From positions 62,001-126,000 of the forward strand of contig JAUIIO010000002.1 of NCBI GenBank assembly GCA_030431715.1: DNA of 64,000 bases. Reading direction: 5' to 3'. The notes under the pieces were generated by a model. It was not told where the DNA came from. It saw nothing but the letters and a program-made list of their open reading frames with translations, and searched no databases. Source of the stretch: a bacterium (GTDB taxonomy: Bacteria > Bdellovibrionota_C > UBA2361 > RFPC01). Position numbers and translations under genes: made by a program. Shown piece after piece: positions 32,877 to 40,822 of this stretch; positions within the stretch are counted from its first letter, which is position 1; each line of letters starts with the position of its first letter.

Positions 32877-34328
32877 TTACTTAATCTGGCCACATGCACA
32901 ACGTAAACCGCCTCGAAAGAGCATCAGGAGGTTTGCGAGACGTCCTGACTGCGAGAGTGGCAGCGGTTCGCACCCTGCATTTCGGTAACACTTCTCCGCT
33001 AAACCATCGAGTTGTGGAATCCCGTAAGGGAGGTAAAGCACTGAGGGCGTATCAGCTACCCTCGCTGGAAGAACGTTACAATAGATAAAGTCAAGATTTC
33101 TGGTACTAAAGAGATTATCCTGAGGATCTATTCTCAGATCGGGAACTTCAAAGATAGAATATCCACAAGAACGGAGCGTACTGTTATACCGTTCCAGCTT
33201 TGCTATGCGCTCTTCGGCATAAGACTTGTATTCAAATTCAATGACACGTCTTGCCTCTTCTTCACTTAGATAATGTTCAGCCGTAAGCTTTTTTGTACTG
33301 AGAATTTGAGAGAGCACAGAAAAGGCAACTGAAGGCGAGGCAAGCATCGCCACTGGATCTGCTTCATTATGAATCTTGCCGGGCAATGAAAGATCGAGAT
33401 CAATATGAAATGAAGCTTGCCCGGAGTCAAAGCCCCTAAAGTCGTCCGTTACAAAAGAAGATGTAAGCACTTCGCCGAGCACGTTTACCTCTTGCCCGAA
33501 CTCAGCACAAAAGAGCTCTTCAACTTGCAGCCGGGTTAATCCCAGTCGAACCATATTCTCATGTATTGAATCAGCTCCTACGAAGAGATTGGTACCATCA
33601 TGTAAAATATTACCTCCCTCCCAGAACAGTTGAGAACGAAAAATTGGCACTCCACAGACGTTATCTAGCCCCTGCCTTAGGAGATCATCCCTTGAGCGTC
33701 CTCGTTCTTGGCGAAAGCCACGCGGTACGTGTAGCACCGGGCTGCCCGTCTGCAAACATTTCGCTCCGCGGGCATTGTCCTGCGCAAAGAGTGAAGACGT
33801 TTCAAGCTCATATACCTGTACCCTCTCCCGCGCATTGTCATGAAGCCCAAAGATAAGATCTGAAATCGCCTCCACATTTCCACCAGGCTCCACCGCAACT
33901 TGGAAATGCGTAGCTGACCCAAGCGTCTCTAGAAGGCGACGAAGTAACAGTAAGGCAGCGCTTAACGTGGCAGAAAAAGGCGATAGCTGTAATCGTAGGA
34001 TCTGAATCTCAGTATTTGCACCAATTGCAGAGAGCGTTAGGTTACTCTGCTTAGGTTGAAAGCCTTCCTGTGAGGCTACTTTCCAAGCCGGAAAAGAGGA
34101 CAAGATATCTACAGGCACTTCAAGAAGCGACATCTCCTCAAGGGAGATAGCGTACTGATTGTTGAGAACGGAAGCGACTTCCACAAGATGTGCAGCCTGA
34201 AGAGCAGACTTTGTCCACTGATGGATGTCGCTGATAAATCGAGCGTGCTCTAAGAGCTCAGAGAAGCGAGTTCCTTTGCCAGCACCTTCAGTTATGCTTT
34301 TTAGCTGTTGAGCGAGTTGATTGTCCAG
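32877..34328 (-). CDS. Arginine/agmatine-deiminase-like protein of the guanidino-modifying superfamily
   Basis: About 483 residues if the frame starts at CTG 34328; the first conventional start is GTG 34184 (435 residues). Superfamily landmarks are visible: FWEGGNILHDGTNLFVGAD ('EGGN' strand), SFHIDLDLSLPG (catalytic HxD), and the C-terminal MLFRGGLRCACGQ, where the Cys of 'GG(IL)HC' is kept but the His before it is Arg. These residues build the propeller active site of agmatine deiminases, arginine deiminases and PADs. The 47 codons upstream of GTG 34184 look coding, yet hold no ATG, GTG or TTG; an in-frame ATG at 34379 is cut off by a TGA at 34335-34337. Non-standard start or frameshift remains open. 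Neighbours give no pathway. Confidence 0.65.
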   Translation of the reverse strand: MDNQLAQQLKSITEGAGKGTRFSELLEHARFISDIHQWTKSALQAAHLVEVASVLNNQYAISLEEMSLLEVPVDILSSFPAWKVASQEGFQPKQSNLTLSAIGANTEIQILRLQLSPFSATLSAALLLLRRLLETLGSATHFQVAVEPGGNVEAISDLIFGLHDNARERVQVYELETSSLFAQDNARGAKCLQTGSPVLHVPRGFRQERGRSRDDLLRQGLDNVCGVPIFRSQLFWEGGNILHDGTNLFVGADSIHENMVRLGLTRLQVEELFCAEFGQEVNVLGEVLTSSFVTDDFRGFDSGQASFHIDLDLSLPGKIHNEADPVAMLASPSVAFSVLSQILSTKKLTAEHYLSEEEARRVIEFEYKSYAEERIAKLERYNSTLRSCGYSIFEVPDLRIDPQDNLFSTRNLDFIYCNVLPARVADTPSVLYLPYGIPQLDGLAEKCYRNAGCEPLPLSQSGRLANLLMLFRGGLRCACGQIK

Positions 34329-34415
34329 ATGTCCTCAAAGATAGATAGGGTACCAGACAACATTTAAATCAAAATCCATCTTTAGAACAGACAAAATAAT
34401 CGGAGAGTCCCAATA

Positions 34416-35582
34416 CTATATCCGACTCGGAGGTTCTGGTATCTCATAGGCCAGCTTGTAGAGCTCTCGAAGCTCAAGCTTTACATCATCTGGCAAAGAT
34501 GTTCCGGCACTTCCTGAGAACTGTACCACCATATTACGCTGATAAAGGTTATAGCACCTTCTCGCATCCTTGGTTCCGGGATACTCGCGAATACACTCTT
34601 GGAGAAATTGTCCGGGAAGTTCATGAGCAAGCATTTGTGGGAGATTACTATACGCCTTACCAAGTAAATACGTCACGTGACCACGCTCCTCTTTGGGCAA
34701 AGTGGCGTTCTGGAGAAGAGCGTGCAGCATCGAAGTCGCTCGCAGAAGTTCTACGAGGCCACTACCGTCACTCTTAGAATCTTCCATCTGAAGCCCCTGA
34801 TTTATGAGGTTTTCAGCACGACGCACATTGCTCTGCTTTCGCACAGAGCTCCCTTCGTTCTTCCAGCGGCGTAGCGACTGAATCCAACCGTAGATCTCCT
34901 CATCTTCATAAGGTGCCAGATCAATGTCCTTACGTATTTTATTGAGCTCACGAAGCGCACCTGAAGGATCAGGATAGACTCTTGTGTAGATTAAGAGCCA
35001 TTTTCTGAGAGAGAGAATACGGTCTGAAGCAGCATCCTCAGCCCTAGCGACTTTCATAAACTGCTCGCTGGCCTTTTGGAACTGGCGGGTAGCAAAATAA
35101 AACTCAGCCTGTTCAAGCGGCGTAAGGCTTTTATCTTTTATAGTTACTCCAGTAAAATCAGAAGAAACCTTAAAACGAGAGTGACAGCTAATACAATAAT
35201 CAGGCAACGCTCTCATCCTCCAGAGAGCATATCTTTTGTTTCCTGAATTAAAACGATATTGAATATCATCTAGAAGATCCTTAACCAGATCGAGTGTAGC
35301 ACTATAGCCGGGATCAGATTCATATTTGGAATCAATTAGGTTTTCACCGTTAAAATGGACCCGAAGCTCTGTAAGAAGCTGCTTAATGTCGCGATCGTTT
35401 TTCTTACTTAAAAAATCCTCTTCGTTTGTGGCGTACTCAAAGAGCTGCTGATAAGCAACGTAGACTTTATCCATCTGCTGCTTCACCGTGAGCTTCTCTG
35501 CAGACACTGACAACACCGGTACCATGAGCGAAGCCGCGCAAAGAACCAAAAACTGAATGATATAAACCAAAGGTGACTTCAT
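34416..35582 (-). CDS. Secreted protein with one c-type haem motif
   Basis: A 388-residue protein with a signal peptide (VYIIQFLVLCAASLMVPVLSVSA). A single CxxCH, CISCH, is at about residue 131 in LPDYCISCHSRF, so one covalently bound haem is predicted in the periplasm. The remainder (about 155-388) is helical and TPR-like (QAEFYFATRQFQKASEQFMK; AENLINQGLQ; YLLGKAYSNLPQ), suggesting a scaffold. No full cytochrome domain with a distal Met is evident, though M144 regions could serve. No redox partner is nearby; the gene stands alone between the deiminase-like gene and dprA. Confidence 0.7.
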   Translation of the reverse strand: MKSPLVYIIQFLVLCAASLMVPVLSVSAEKLTVKQQMDKVYVAYQQLFEYATNEEDFLSKKNDRDIKQLLTELRVHFNGENLIDSKYESDPGYSATLDLVKDLLDDIQYRFNSGNKRYALWRMRALPDYCISCHSRFKVSSDFTGVTIKDKSLTPLEQAEFYFATRQFQKASEQFMKVARAEDAASDRILSLRKWLLIYTRVYPDPSGALRELNKIRKDIDLAPYEDEEIYGWIQSLRRWKNEGSSVRKQSNVRRAENLINQGLQMEDSKSDGSGLVELLRATSMLHALLQNATLPKEERGHVTYLLGKAYSNLPQMLAHELPGQFLQECIREYPGTKDARRCYNLYQRNMVVQFSGSAGTSLPDDVKLELRELYKLAYEIPEPPSRI

Positions 35583-35646
35583 TTCTTTCCCCTACAATAC
35601 GTATCAGGAATTTAACAAAAAAAAGGACAGAGGTCGATGATCATGA

Positions 35647-36837
35647 TCATCCTGTTCGAAGAAATTGCATCCCCGGCAGTCTTTTAATGAAGCCACCCAG
35701 CTCAAGCTCCAAAAGACACTGTCCGAGCACTTCCTCATCAGAGACTATGTTCTGCAATTCCTCATAGCTTAACTGACCGCTCCTCTTAAATGCCTCATAG
35801 AGTCCCCTGAACCTGACATCTTCTAATCCTTGCTGACTCCCAGAGATATCCCCACTGCCAGAAACGTCGGGATAGATCTCTCTGAGCTCTTGGAGAAGCT
35901 GCATCGGAGTAGTAATCAGTGAAGCGCCCTGCCTGATGAGTTCATGCGAGCCCTCATAGAGCGTTGAATCAAATGGGCCTGGGACAACAAAAACCTCCCT
36001 GCCCTCATCTCTAGCGTGCCGGGCAGTTGAGAGTGAACCACTACGCGATGTGGCCTGAACAATAAGCGTGACCATGCTTAAGCCTGCTACGATCCTGTTC
36101 CTGTTTAGGAAGTTAGACGGAAAAGCTGGAGTATCAGGTAAAAAATGACTGAGCAAGCATCCTCCCTGCTCAAGAATATTATTGGCGAGCTTCCTGTTTG
36201 AGGCCGGATACACCGGCTGTGCTAGGCCATGCCCGAGAACGGCAATTGTCGGCAGCAAGCTTCCAGCTCCTCCTTGCAAAGCCCCGGTGTGTGCCGCCGC
36301 ATCTATGCCGTAGGCCAGACCACTCACCACGACTGCTCCTGCCGCTGCTGAAAGAGAAGCAAGCTGGGAGGCCAAAGCACGACCAGCCCTATCAGCCTTA
36401 CGTGATCCGACCACTGATAGCGCAGCTCTTGTACTTATTTCGCCAGGATGTGTGCCACGGTAGAAGAGAATCTCAGGCGCGAGAGCAATTCTGCTTAAAA
36501 GAGGCGGATAATTTGTTTCCTCTTTCAAGCAGACTAAAATCCCCTCGCGACAACACTGTTCGAGTATACGCTCTGCCTGAGATAGAGCGTAATCTGGAAT
36601 ACGCTCATCCTGCTCCTTGTCCGTCTCTGACAGCTGAACCAACGTATTTTTACGTCGCTTTCCATCACTTTTTTTTATACACAAGCGCGCAAGAACCTCT
36701 AACGCCTTCATTTCCCTGTCATTTCCATATGTTATAGCCATATTCTGTCTCTCCATATCGACTTCTTCGAAAAGAAAAGGGAAAAGTTGCTCACGTATTC
36801 TGTCGATACTCATGATGGGAAGCAAAACATTGAACAC
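35647..36837 (-). CDS. dprA: DprA, DNA-processing protein
   Basis: A 396-residue protein. The Rossmann core (about 135-320) shows SVVGSRKADRAGRALASQLA, VVSGLAYGIDAAAHTGAL, TIAVLGHGLAQPVYPASNRKLA, FPSNFLNRNRIVAGLS, VTLIVQATSRSGSLSTARHA and VFVVPGPFDS, all classic DprA landmarks ('SGlA.GID..AH.gAL', 'vYP..n..la', 'RNRiIagLs'). A C-terminal winged-helix part (FKRSGQLSYEELQNIVSDEE) follows. DprA loads RecA on incoming single-stranded DNA during transformation. It starts at GTG 36837 or ATG 36813 and is divergent, 17 bases away, from the 690-residue protein. No competence genes are adjacent. Confidence 0.92.
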   Translation of the reverse strand: MFNVLLPIMSIDRIREQLFPFLFEEVDMERQNMAITYGNDREMKALEVLARLCIKKSDGKRRKNTLVQLSETDKEQDERIPDYALSQAERILEQCCREGILVCLKEETNYPPLLSRIALAPEILFYRGTHPGEISTRAALSVVGSRKADRAGRALASQLASLSAAAGAVVVSGLAYGIDAAAHTGALQGGAGSLLPTIAVLGHGLAQPVYPASNRKLANNILEQGGCLLSHFLPDTPAFPSNFLNRNRIVAGLSMVTLIVQATSRSGSLSTARHARDEGREVFVVPGPFDSTLYEGSHELIRQGASLITTPMQLLQELREIYPDVSGSGDISGSQQGLEDVRFRGLYEAFKRSGQLSYEELQNIVSDEEVLGQCLLELELGGFIKRLPGMQFLRTG

Positions 36838-36854
36838 CGCCGGAAAACCTTTGT

Positions 36855-38927
36855 ATGGAACATCAACCGTATCGACTCGTATTTGAAGGGCCAGCTGACG
36901 AGAAAGAAGAAACTCTCAGAAACCTTAAGGCAACATTCATAGCTGAACTCGATTATTCGATATCTGAGGTACAGGAGGCTCTTCTAAATGCACCTGTTAC
37001 CCTTAGAAGTGCAGATGGTGAAGAAGAACTTGAGCACTGCTACCAAGCATTAAAGGGAGCCGGCGCAAGTGTTCTTATTGTTAGGCCAGAATCAGAAGAT
37101 GTTGAGCTTGAACCAGAGGAAGAACAATCAGACGAGATAGCTGCTTCAGACACGGTACAAGAATCACCATCAGAAAAAGAAGAGGATTCTGAAGACGACC
37201 TCATCTTTGAACTTGAAGTCGATGATCTTCTCGAAGAACCTTCCCCTGAAAAGAAACAACCAAAGAACACCACTTATAGTCTCGATTTTAACCCCGATGA
37301 TGCCACCGCACTTCAAGAGGAGATGAGCAGCTCAAACTCAAATGGAATATCACCATCAGAAACAATCACTGAAGACTCTGAGCTATCATTTGAAACAGAG
37401 GATGTTGAACCACCTCTAGTAGCTGAAGAGAAAAGTGAAGAGCCAGCAGAGACTGTAGAAGAACCTGAACTTGACCTCTCTTTTGATGAACCAGATATAA
37501 CAAACGAAGACGAAGAGGATAAGGATTTCTTACCTGAAACCGAAGAAGTTTTACCTGATAGTGATCAGGAATCTGATGACGAACTCTCGCTAAGCTTTGA
37601 GGACACAACACCTGATCCCGAGGCACACGAAGAACCAGTAGCGGAAAAGACAACGTACGAGGATCTGAGTGTCCCAGATGAACCACTTTTTGCCTTTGAT
37701 GAAGATAGTGAAGAGCAGAAAGTCGACAAGGAAGAGGCAAAAGGCTCTGAGCAAGACACCGAAGTAGATCTCTCCATACCAGATGAACCACTCTTTGCCT
37801 TCGATGAGGAGGACACTCATACTGAGAAGCTTGAGGAACAAGATACAGCGCCTGCCGAACCAGAGCATGCGGTACAGGAAGAGCCTACAAGCTCATTGTT
37901 ATTTGAAGAAGAAGAGGAGCAAGGCGAAGACGAAGAAAGTCTTGAAGCAGCATCAGAATTGCATCCCGCAGAGGGAATTGAAGACTCCTCTGATGAAAGT
38001 CACGTGGATGAAGAACAAATACTTGAAGCCCTCGGGTCAATAGATCAGGCCTTTGAGGATTCGATAAGAGAAGAGAGCGAGATTCCAGAAACTGAAACGT
38101 CAACTTCTGAACCAATAGCTGCTAACGACGTCACAGAGGAAGCACCACTTACCGTAGAAGAGAAAGATACTGAAGAACCTCATTATGCGGATACGCCTCC
38201 AGCACCGAAAGCGAATAACAGTTCTCAAGCGCATAACCCATTAGCTATTGTGCTACTGGTAATCATCTTCTCCGCTTCGGCTTTTCTCATCTACTTAAAC
38301 TTTCTAAGGGACCCAGCTCAAAATGGGCTTACTGAAGAAGCAATTGCTAAAGCTATTCAATCTAGTGCTTTGGCAGCAAAAAAGCAGCTAAAAGAAGAGA
38401 AGGTTGCTGAAAAGAAGGCAAAGGAGCAAGCAGCAAAAGCTCAGAATCTTACATTTCGAAAGCTTGAATCGCACGTTGAGAGCGAGCAGATAGATACCGC
38501 TTGGTCACTTACCGCTAGAGGGCCACGAATCATATCGGGTTCAATGAAAATCGAAACACCTAAGCCACCAGAACTAACTCCTGAAGAGATCGTTCGTGGC
38601 ACACAAGAACGGGTGTGGCTGCGCAAAGTAGATCTCTTTAGTCTCAATTTTTCATCGACTGACGGCAAGACCTACACCGAGTCAACACAAGCAAGGGCCT
38701 ATATAGAGCAGGGAGAATTAAGAAGAAGGGTTGTTGCTCATGCTGATATTACTCTTGAATTTGACCCAGAAAAGGATCTCCTCACGGGGGCAATCGAACT
38801 TAAATATCCAGAAGACTTATCTGAGAAAACGGGACCACTGTCTCTTGAGCGAACGAAAGGAAAGTTCGAGCTTTATTTAAAATATGAGTTTAGCGGAACA
38901 GCTGGTGGCAAAGTCCCTGAGGAATAG
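36855..38927 (+). CDS. Acidic single-pass membrane protein with L7/L12-like N-terminal domain
   Basis: A 690-residue protein. The first 80 residues (RNLKATFIAELDYSISEVQE, then LLNAPVTLRS, then the helix LEHCYQALKGAGASVLIV) match the ribosomal L7/L12 C-terminal fold ('LKeaKdlVe.aP..lk.....eAe..k..Le.aGa.vel'). Residues 85-455 are very acidic and disordered, with repeated DLSVPDEPLFAFDE (two near-identical copies) and DLSFDEP units. A membrane helix (NPLAIVLLVIIFSASAFLIYL) near 465 separates it from a basic, coiled-coil (KKQLKEEKVAEKKAKEQAAK) and a compact extracytoplasmic domain. It is 14 bases upstream of nadD. Function unknown; the cytoplasmic acidic part might bind a basic partner. Confidence 0.7.
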   Translation: MEHQPYRLVFEGPADEKEETLRNLKATFIAELDYSISEVQEALLNAPVTLRSADGEEELEHCYQALKGAGASVLIVRPESEDVELEPEEEQSDEIAASDTVQESPSEKEEDSEDDLIFELEVDDLLEEPSPEKKQPKNTTYSLDFNPDDATALQEEMSSSNSNGISPSETITEDSELSFETEDVEPPLVAEEKSEEPAETVEEPELDLSFDEPDITNEDEEDKDFLPETEEVLPDSDQESDDELSLSFEDTTPDPEAHEEPVAEKTTYEDLSVPDEPLFAFDEDSEEQKVDKEEAKGSEQDTEVDLSIPDEPLFAFDEEDTHTEKLEEQDTAPAEPEHAVQEEPTSSLLFEEEEEQGEDEESLEAASELHPAEGIEDSSDESHVDEEQILEALGSIDQAFEDSIREESEIPETETSTSEPIAANDVTEEAPLTVEEKDTEEPHYADTPPAPKANNSSQAHNPLAIVLLVIIFSASAFLIYLNFLRDPAQNGLTEEAIAKAIQSSALAAKKQLKEEKVAEKKAKEQAAKAQNLTFRKLESHVESEQIDTAWSLTARGPRIISGSMKIETPKPPELTPEEIVRGTQERVWLRKVDLFSLNFSSTDGKTYTESTQARAYIEQGELRRRVVAHADITLEFDPEKDLLTGAIELKYPEDLSEKTGPLSLERTKGKFELYLKYEFSGTAGGKVPEE

Positions 38928-38941
38928 TCTATACTTCCTCC

Positions 38942-39586
38942 ATGCTGACCCCTTCTTCGATCAATGACTTTACCCTGCTTACGGGAAAAACCGGAATCCT
39001 TGGCGGCACTTTCGATCCCATTCAGAATGCACATATTCAAATAGCAAAGCGCGCACAAGAACACCTCTCCCTTGATCAAGTAATCTTTGTACCTGCTTAC
39101 ATGAATCCTCTAAAGGATAAATCCTGTGCTACGCCGGAGCAGAGGCTTGAGATGACCCAAATTGCACTTGAAGATAATCCCGAATTTCTTGTTAGCAATC
39201 GAGAACTCATACAGCCTGAACCTTCATACACTTGGAACACTATTGAGTTCATACAGTCTCAGACTCAGGTTCCGCTCTATTTCATTTGTGGCGCCGATTG
39301 CCTCACCTCACTCCACCGGTGGTACCGAATACATGACCTGCTTGAAGCCATACCATTCTGCGTTACGGCGCGCGATACTGAGCTAACGGCTGAAACATTT
39401 CAGAGCTTGGAAAATCACTTCTCTCAGGAAGAAATTCAGAAACTTCTTTCTCATATGATACCTGGCGAACCGATTCCCGGATCTGCAACTGAAGCCCGAA
39501 AGAAATTCATGTCTGGCGAAAAACCCGAAGGACTCGTGCCCGCAAAAGTTCTAGATTACATTGAAAAGCATCGAATCTATCAGTGA
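38942..39586 (+). CDS. nadD: NadD-family nicotinate-nucleotide adenylyltransferase, divergent
   Basis: A 214-residue nucleotidyltransferase. GILGGTFDPIQNAHIQIAKR is the NadD start, but the catalytic HxGH is QNAH, so the first His and the Gly are replaced. VIFVPAYMNPLKD and FICGADCLTSLHRWYR are typical; the C-terminal 'ISSTEIR' is weak (GSATEARKKF) while PEGLVPAKVLDYIEKH matches 'YLVPEaVaeYI'. NadD makes nicotinic acid adenine dinucleotide in NAD synthesis. The substitutions raise the question whether the enzyme is slow or changed in substrate. It directly follows the acidic membrane protein gene and is followed by the truncated HNH element. Confidence 0.85.
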   Translation: MLTPSSINDFTLLTGKTGILGGTFDPIQNAHIQIAKRAQEHLSLDQVIFVPAYMNPLKDKSCATPEQRLEMTQIALEDNPEFLVSNRELIQPEPSYTWNTIEFIQSQTQVPLYFICGADCLTSLHRWYRIHDLLEAIPFCVTARDTELTAETFQSLENHFSQEEIQKLLSHMIPGEPIPGSATEARKKFMSGEKPEGLVPAKVLDYIEKHRIYQ

Positions 39587-39624
39587 TTGTTCGTTGATAA
39601 TTGTAAGGTGCAGGGCATAAGTTC

Positions 39625-39710
39625 GTGGCGCTGAGCGCTCGACCGGGCGTGCGCGCACCCAGAAGGCTTGTCCGACCATAGCTTAAGCGACGGCTGATAC
39701 GCAGCAGCGG
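39625..39710 (+). repeat. 86-bp terminal repeat (copy 1) of the HNH element
   Basis: Starts GTGGCGCTGAGCG and ends TACGCAGCAGCGG. It matches the repeat at 54448-54532 in about 80 of 85 positions, in the same strand. It is followed by an N-terminal fragment of an HNH-type protein. Confidence 0.8.
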
Positions 39711-40004
39711 AGGCGATCCCACTCCACCACTGTGTTGGCTACGAAGTCATGATTTTTTTCACTCCACCAGTAGCTGGTGCGTGATCTTAAGTACTCTGAT
39801 GGAGAAGCCAACAGGAGAATTAGAGCGGCAAGGCTTTATCTTAAAAGACCAGAGGTGTGTGAACTTCTTAAAAGAAGAGAGGTCTCGCTTTGTACACTGA
39901 GTGAGATCCTTGATGAGCCTGAGATGCTGTCATTGCGAGGAGCTGAGGCGTTAGCCGAACGACGAAGCAATCTCCTCACTCCGGTATATGTGGCTGAGCA
40001 ATGA
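39711..40004 (+). pseudogene. Truncated N-terminal fragment of a DUF222-like HNH endonuclease
   Basis: The frame 39777-40004 encodes 75 residues beginning with YSDGEANRRIRAARLYLKRP and EVCELLKRREVSLCTLSEIL. This is the conserved N-terminal helical region of multi-copy HNH proteins ('lgYSe.aA.RRI.AarL...Pev...l..g.lslstl'). The last 25 codons run into a palindromic insert and stop. No HNH catalytic part follows. The second copy at 55425 is about 90% identical in protein. Dead element remnant. Confidence 0.75.
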
Positions 40005-40050
40005 GATTGCTTCGTCACTCATCTTGCGGCTTTGCGCTCCTCGCAATGAC
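39930..40050. mobile_element. Palindromic MITE-like insert (TCATTGCGAGGAGC...GCTCCTCGCAATGA)
   Basis: The ends are TCATTGCGAGGAGC and its complement GCTCCTCGCAATGA, and inside lie CGAAGCAATCTC and GAGATTGCTTCG. Similar palindromes with 'CATTGCGAGGAGCG...CGAAGCAATCTC' occur in many bacterial genomes as non-coding repeats. It interrupts the HNH fragment at the same codon as the copy at 55061-55183. Confidence 0.8.
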
Positions 40051-40182
40051 ATCTTAGTAGTGATTTGTTGTTGTGAAAAAAGGCTGTAGACTAGAAAAGA
40101 CTATTTTCCACTCCACCCCGGTAACGTTCTGTGTCTCTGCGTATTTAGCGGATTCTGCGGCTAATACTTTTTTCAGAAGGAA

Positions 40183-40716
40183 TTAAGCGCGCTTCTTAGA
40201 CTTAGACTTGGATTTTGCTTTCGTCTTGGCTTTAGACTTTGCAGCTGAAGTTGGGCGCTTCTTCGGCGTTGCTGTCGCCTTCTTGGCTTTAGTCTTTTTC
40301 GCAGTAGCCTTCTTTGGAGTTGATTTCTTAGCGGCTGTTTTCTTTTTCGCTGCGGTCTTTTTCTTTGCAGGAGCTTTTTCCTTGCTTGTTGCCTTCTTCT
40401 TCGTCTCAGTTTTCTTTTGAGGCTTAGAGGCTTTTTTCTCTGCAACTTGCTTCTGCTCAGTTTCTTGCTTTTTCTCAGCTTCGCGTTTTTTACGAGCAGC
40501 ATCTCGCTTCTCTTTAAGCTTCTTGCGCTTACTACTATCGACTGTTCCGGACTTAATTTCACCAAAAGTCACGCGATTGGCATCATGGCGTTCTTGTATA
40601 TCTTCGAGCTCATCCTTGCGTGATGACCAAGTAGCGCCATCCAAGCTGTAGAGCTCAAGCTCTTTTCCGTTGAACTTGACCGTTTTTTTTATATATTTTG
40701 GGCGTTTAGCGTTCAT
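40183..40716 (-). CDS. Lys/Ala-rich histone H1-like protein
   Basis: A 177-residue very basic protein. The first 65 residues are a small folded part (KTVKFNGKELELYSLDGATW), then a coiled basic helix (KKLKEKRDAARKKREAEKKQ), then a tail of KK/AA/TK repeats (AAKKKTAAKKSTPKKATAKK) like the C-terminal domain of eukaryotic histone H1 and bacterial Hc1/AlgP-type proteins. It probably binds DNA or RNA non-specifically. It has no signal peptide. Start ATG 40716 is the only good choice. It is divergent from the adenosine-deaminase-family gene, with a 106-base gap. Confidence 0.75.
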   Translation of the reverse strand: MNAKRPKYIKKTVKFNGKELELYSLDGATWSSRKDELEDIQERHDANRVTFGEIKSGTVDSSKRKKLKEKRDAARKKREAEKKQETEQKQVAEKKASKPQKKTETKKKATSKEKAPAKKKTAAKKKTAAKKSTPKKATAKKTKAKKATATPKKRPTSAAKSKAKTKAKSKSKSKKRA

Positions 40717-40822
40717 TTTTGCTATCTGTGTGTTTACTTCACTCCATAATATGATGTACCTAATGGTAACCTGGTTTCTAAAAACTCATCGTAAAAACCA
40801 GTGAGATAACCATTATTTAGCA

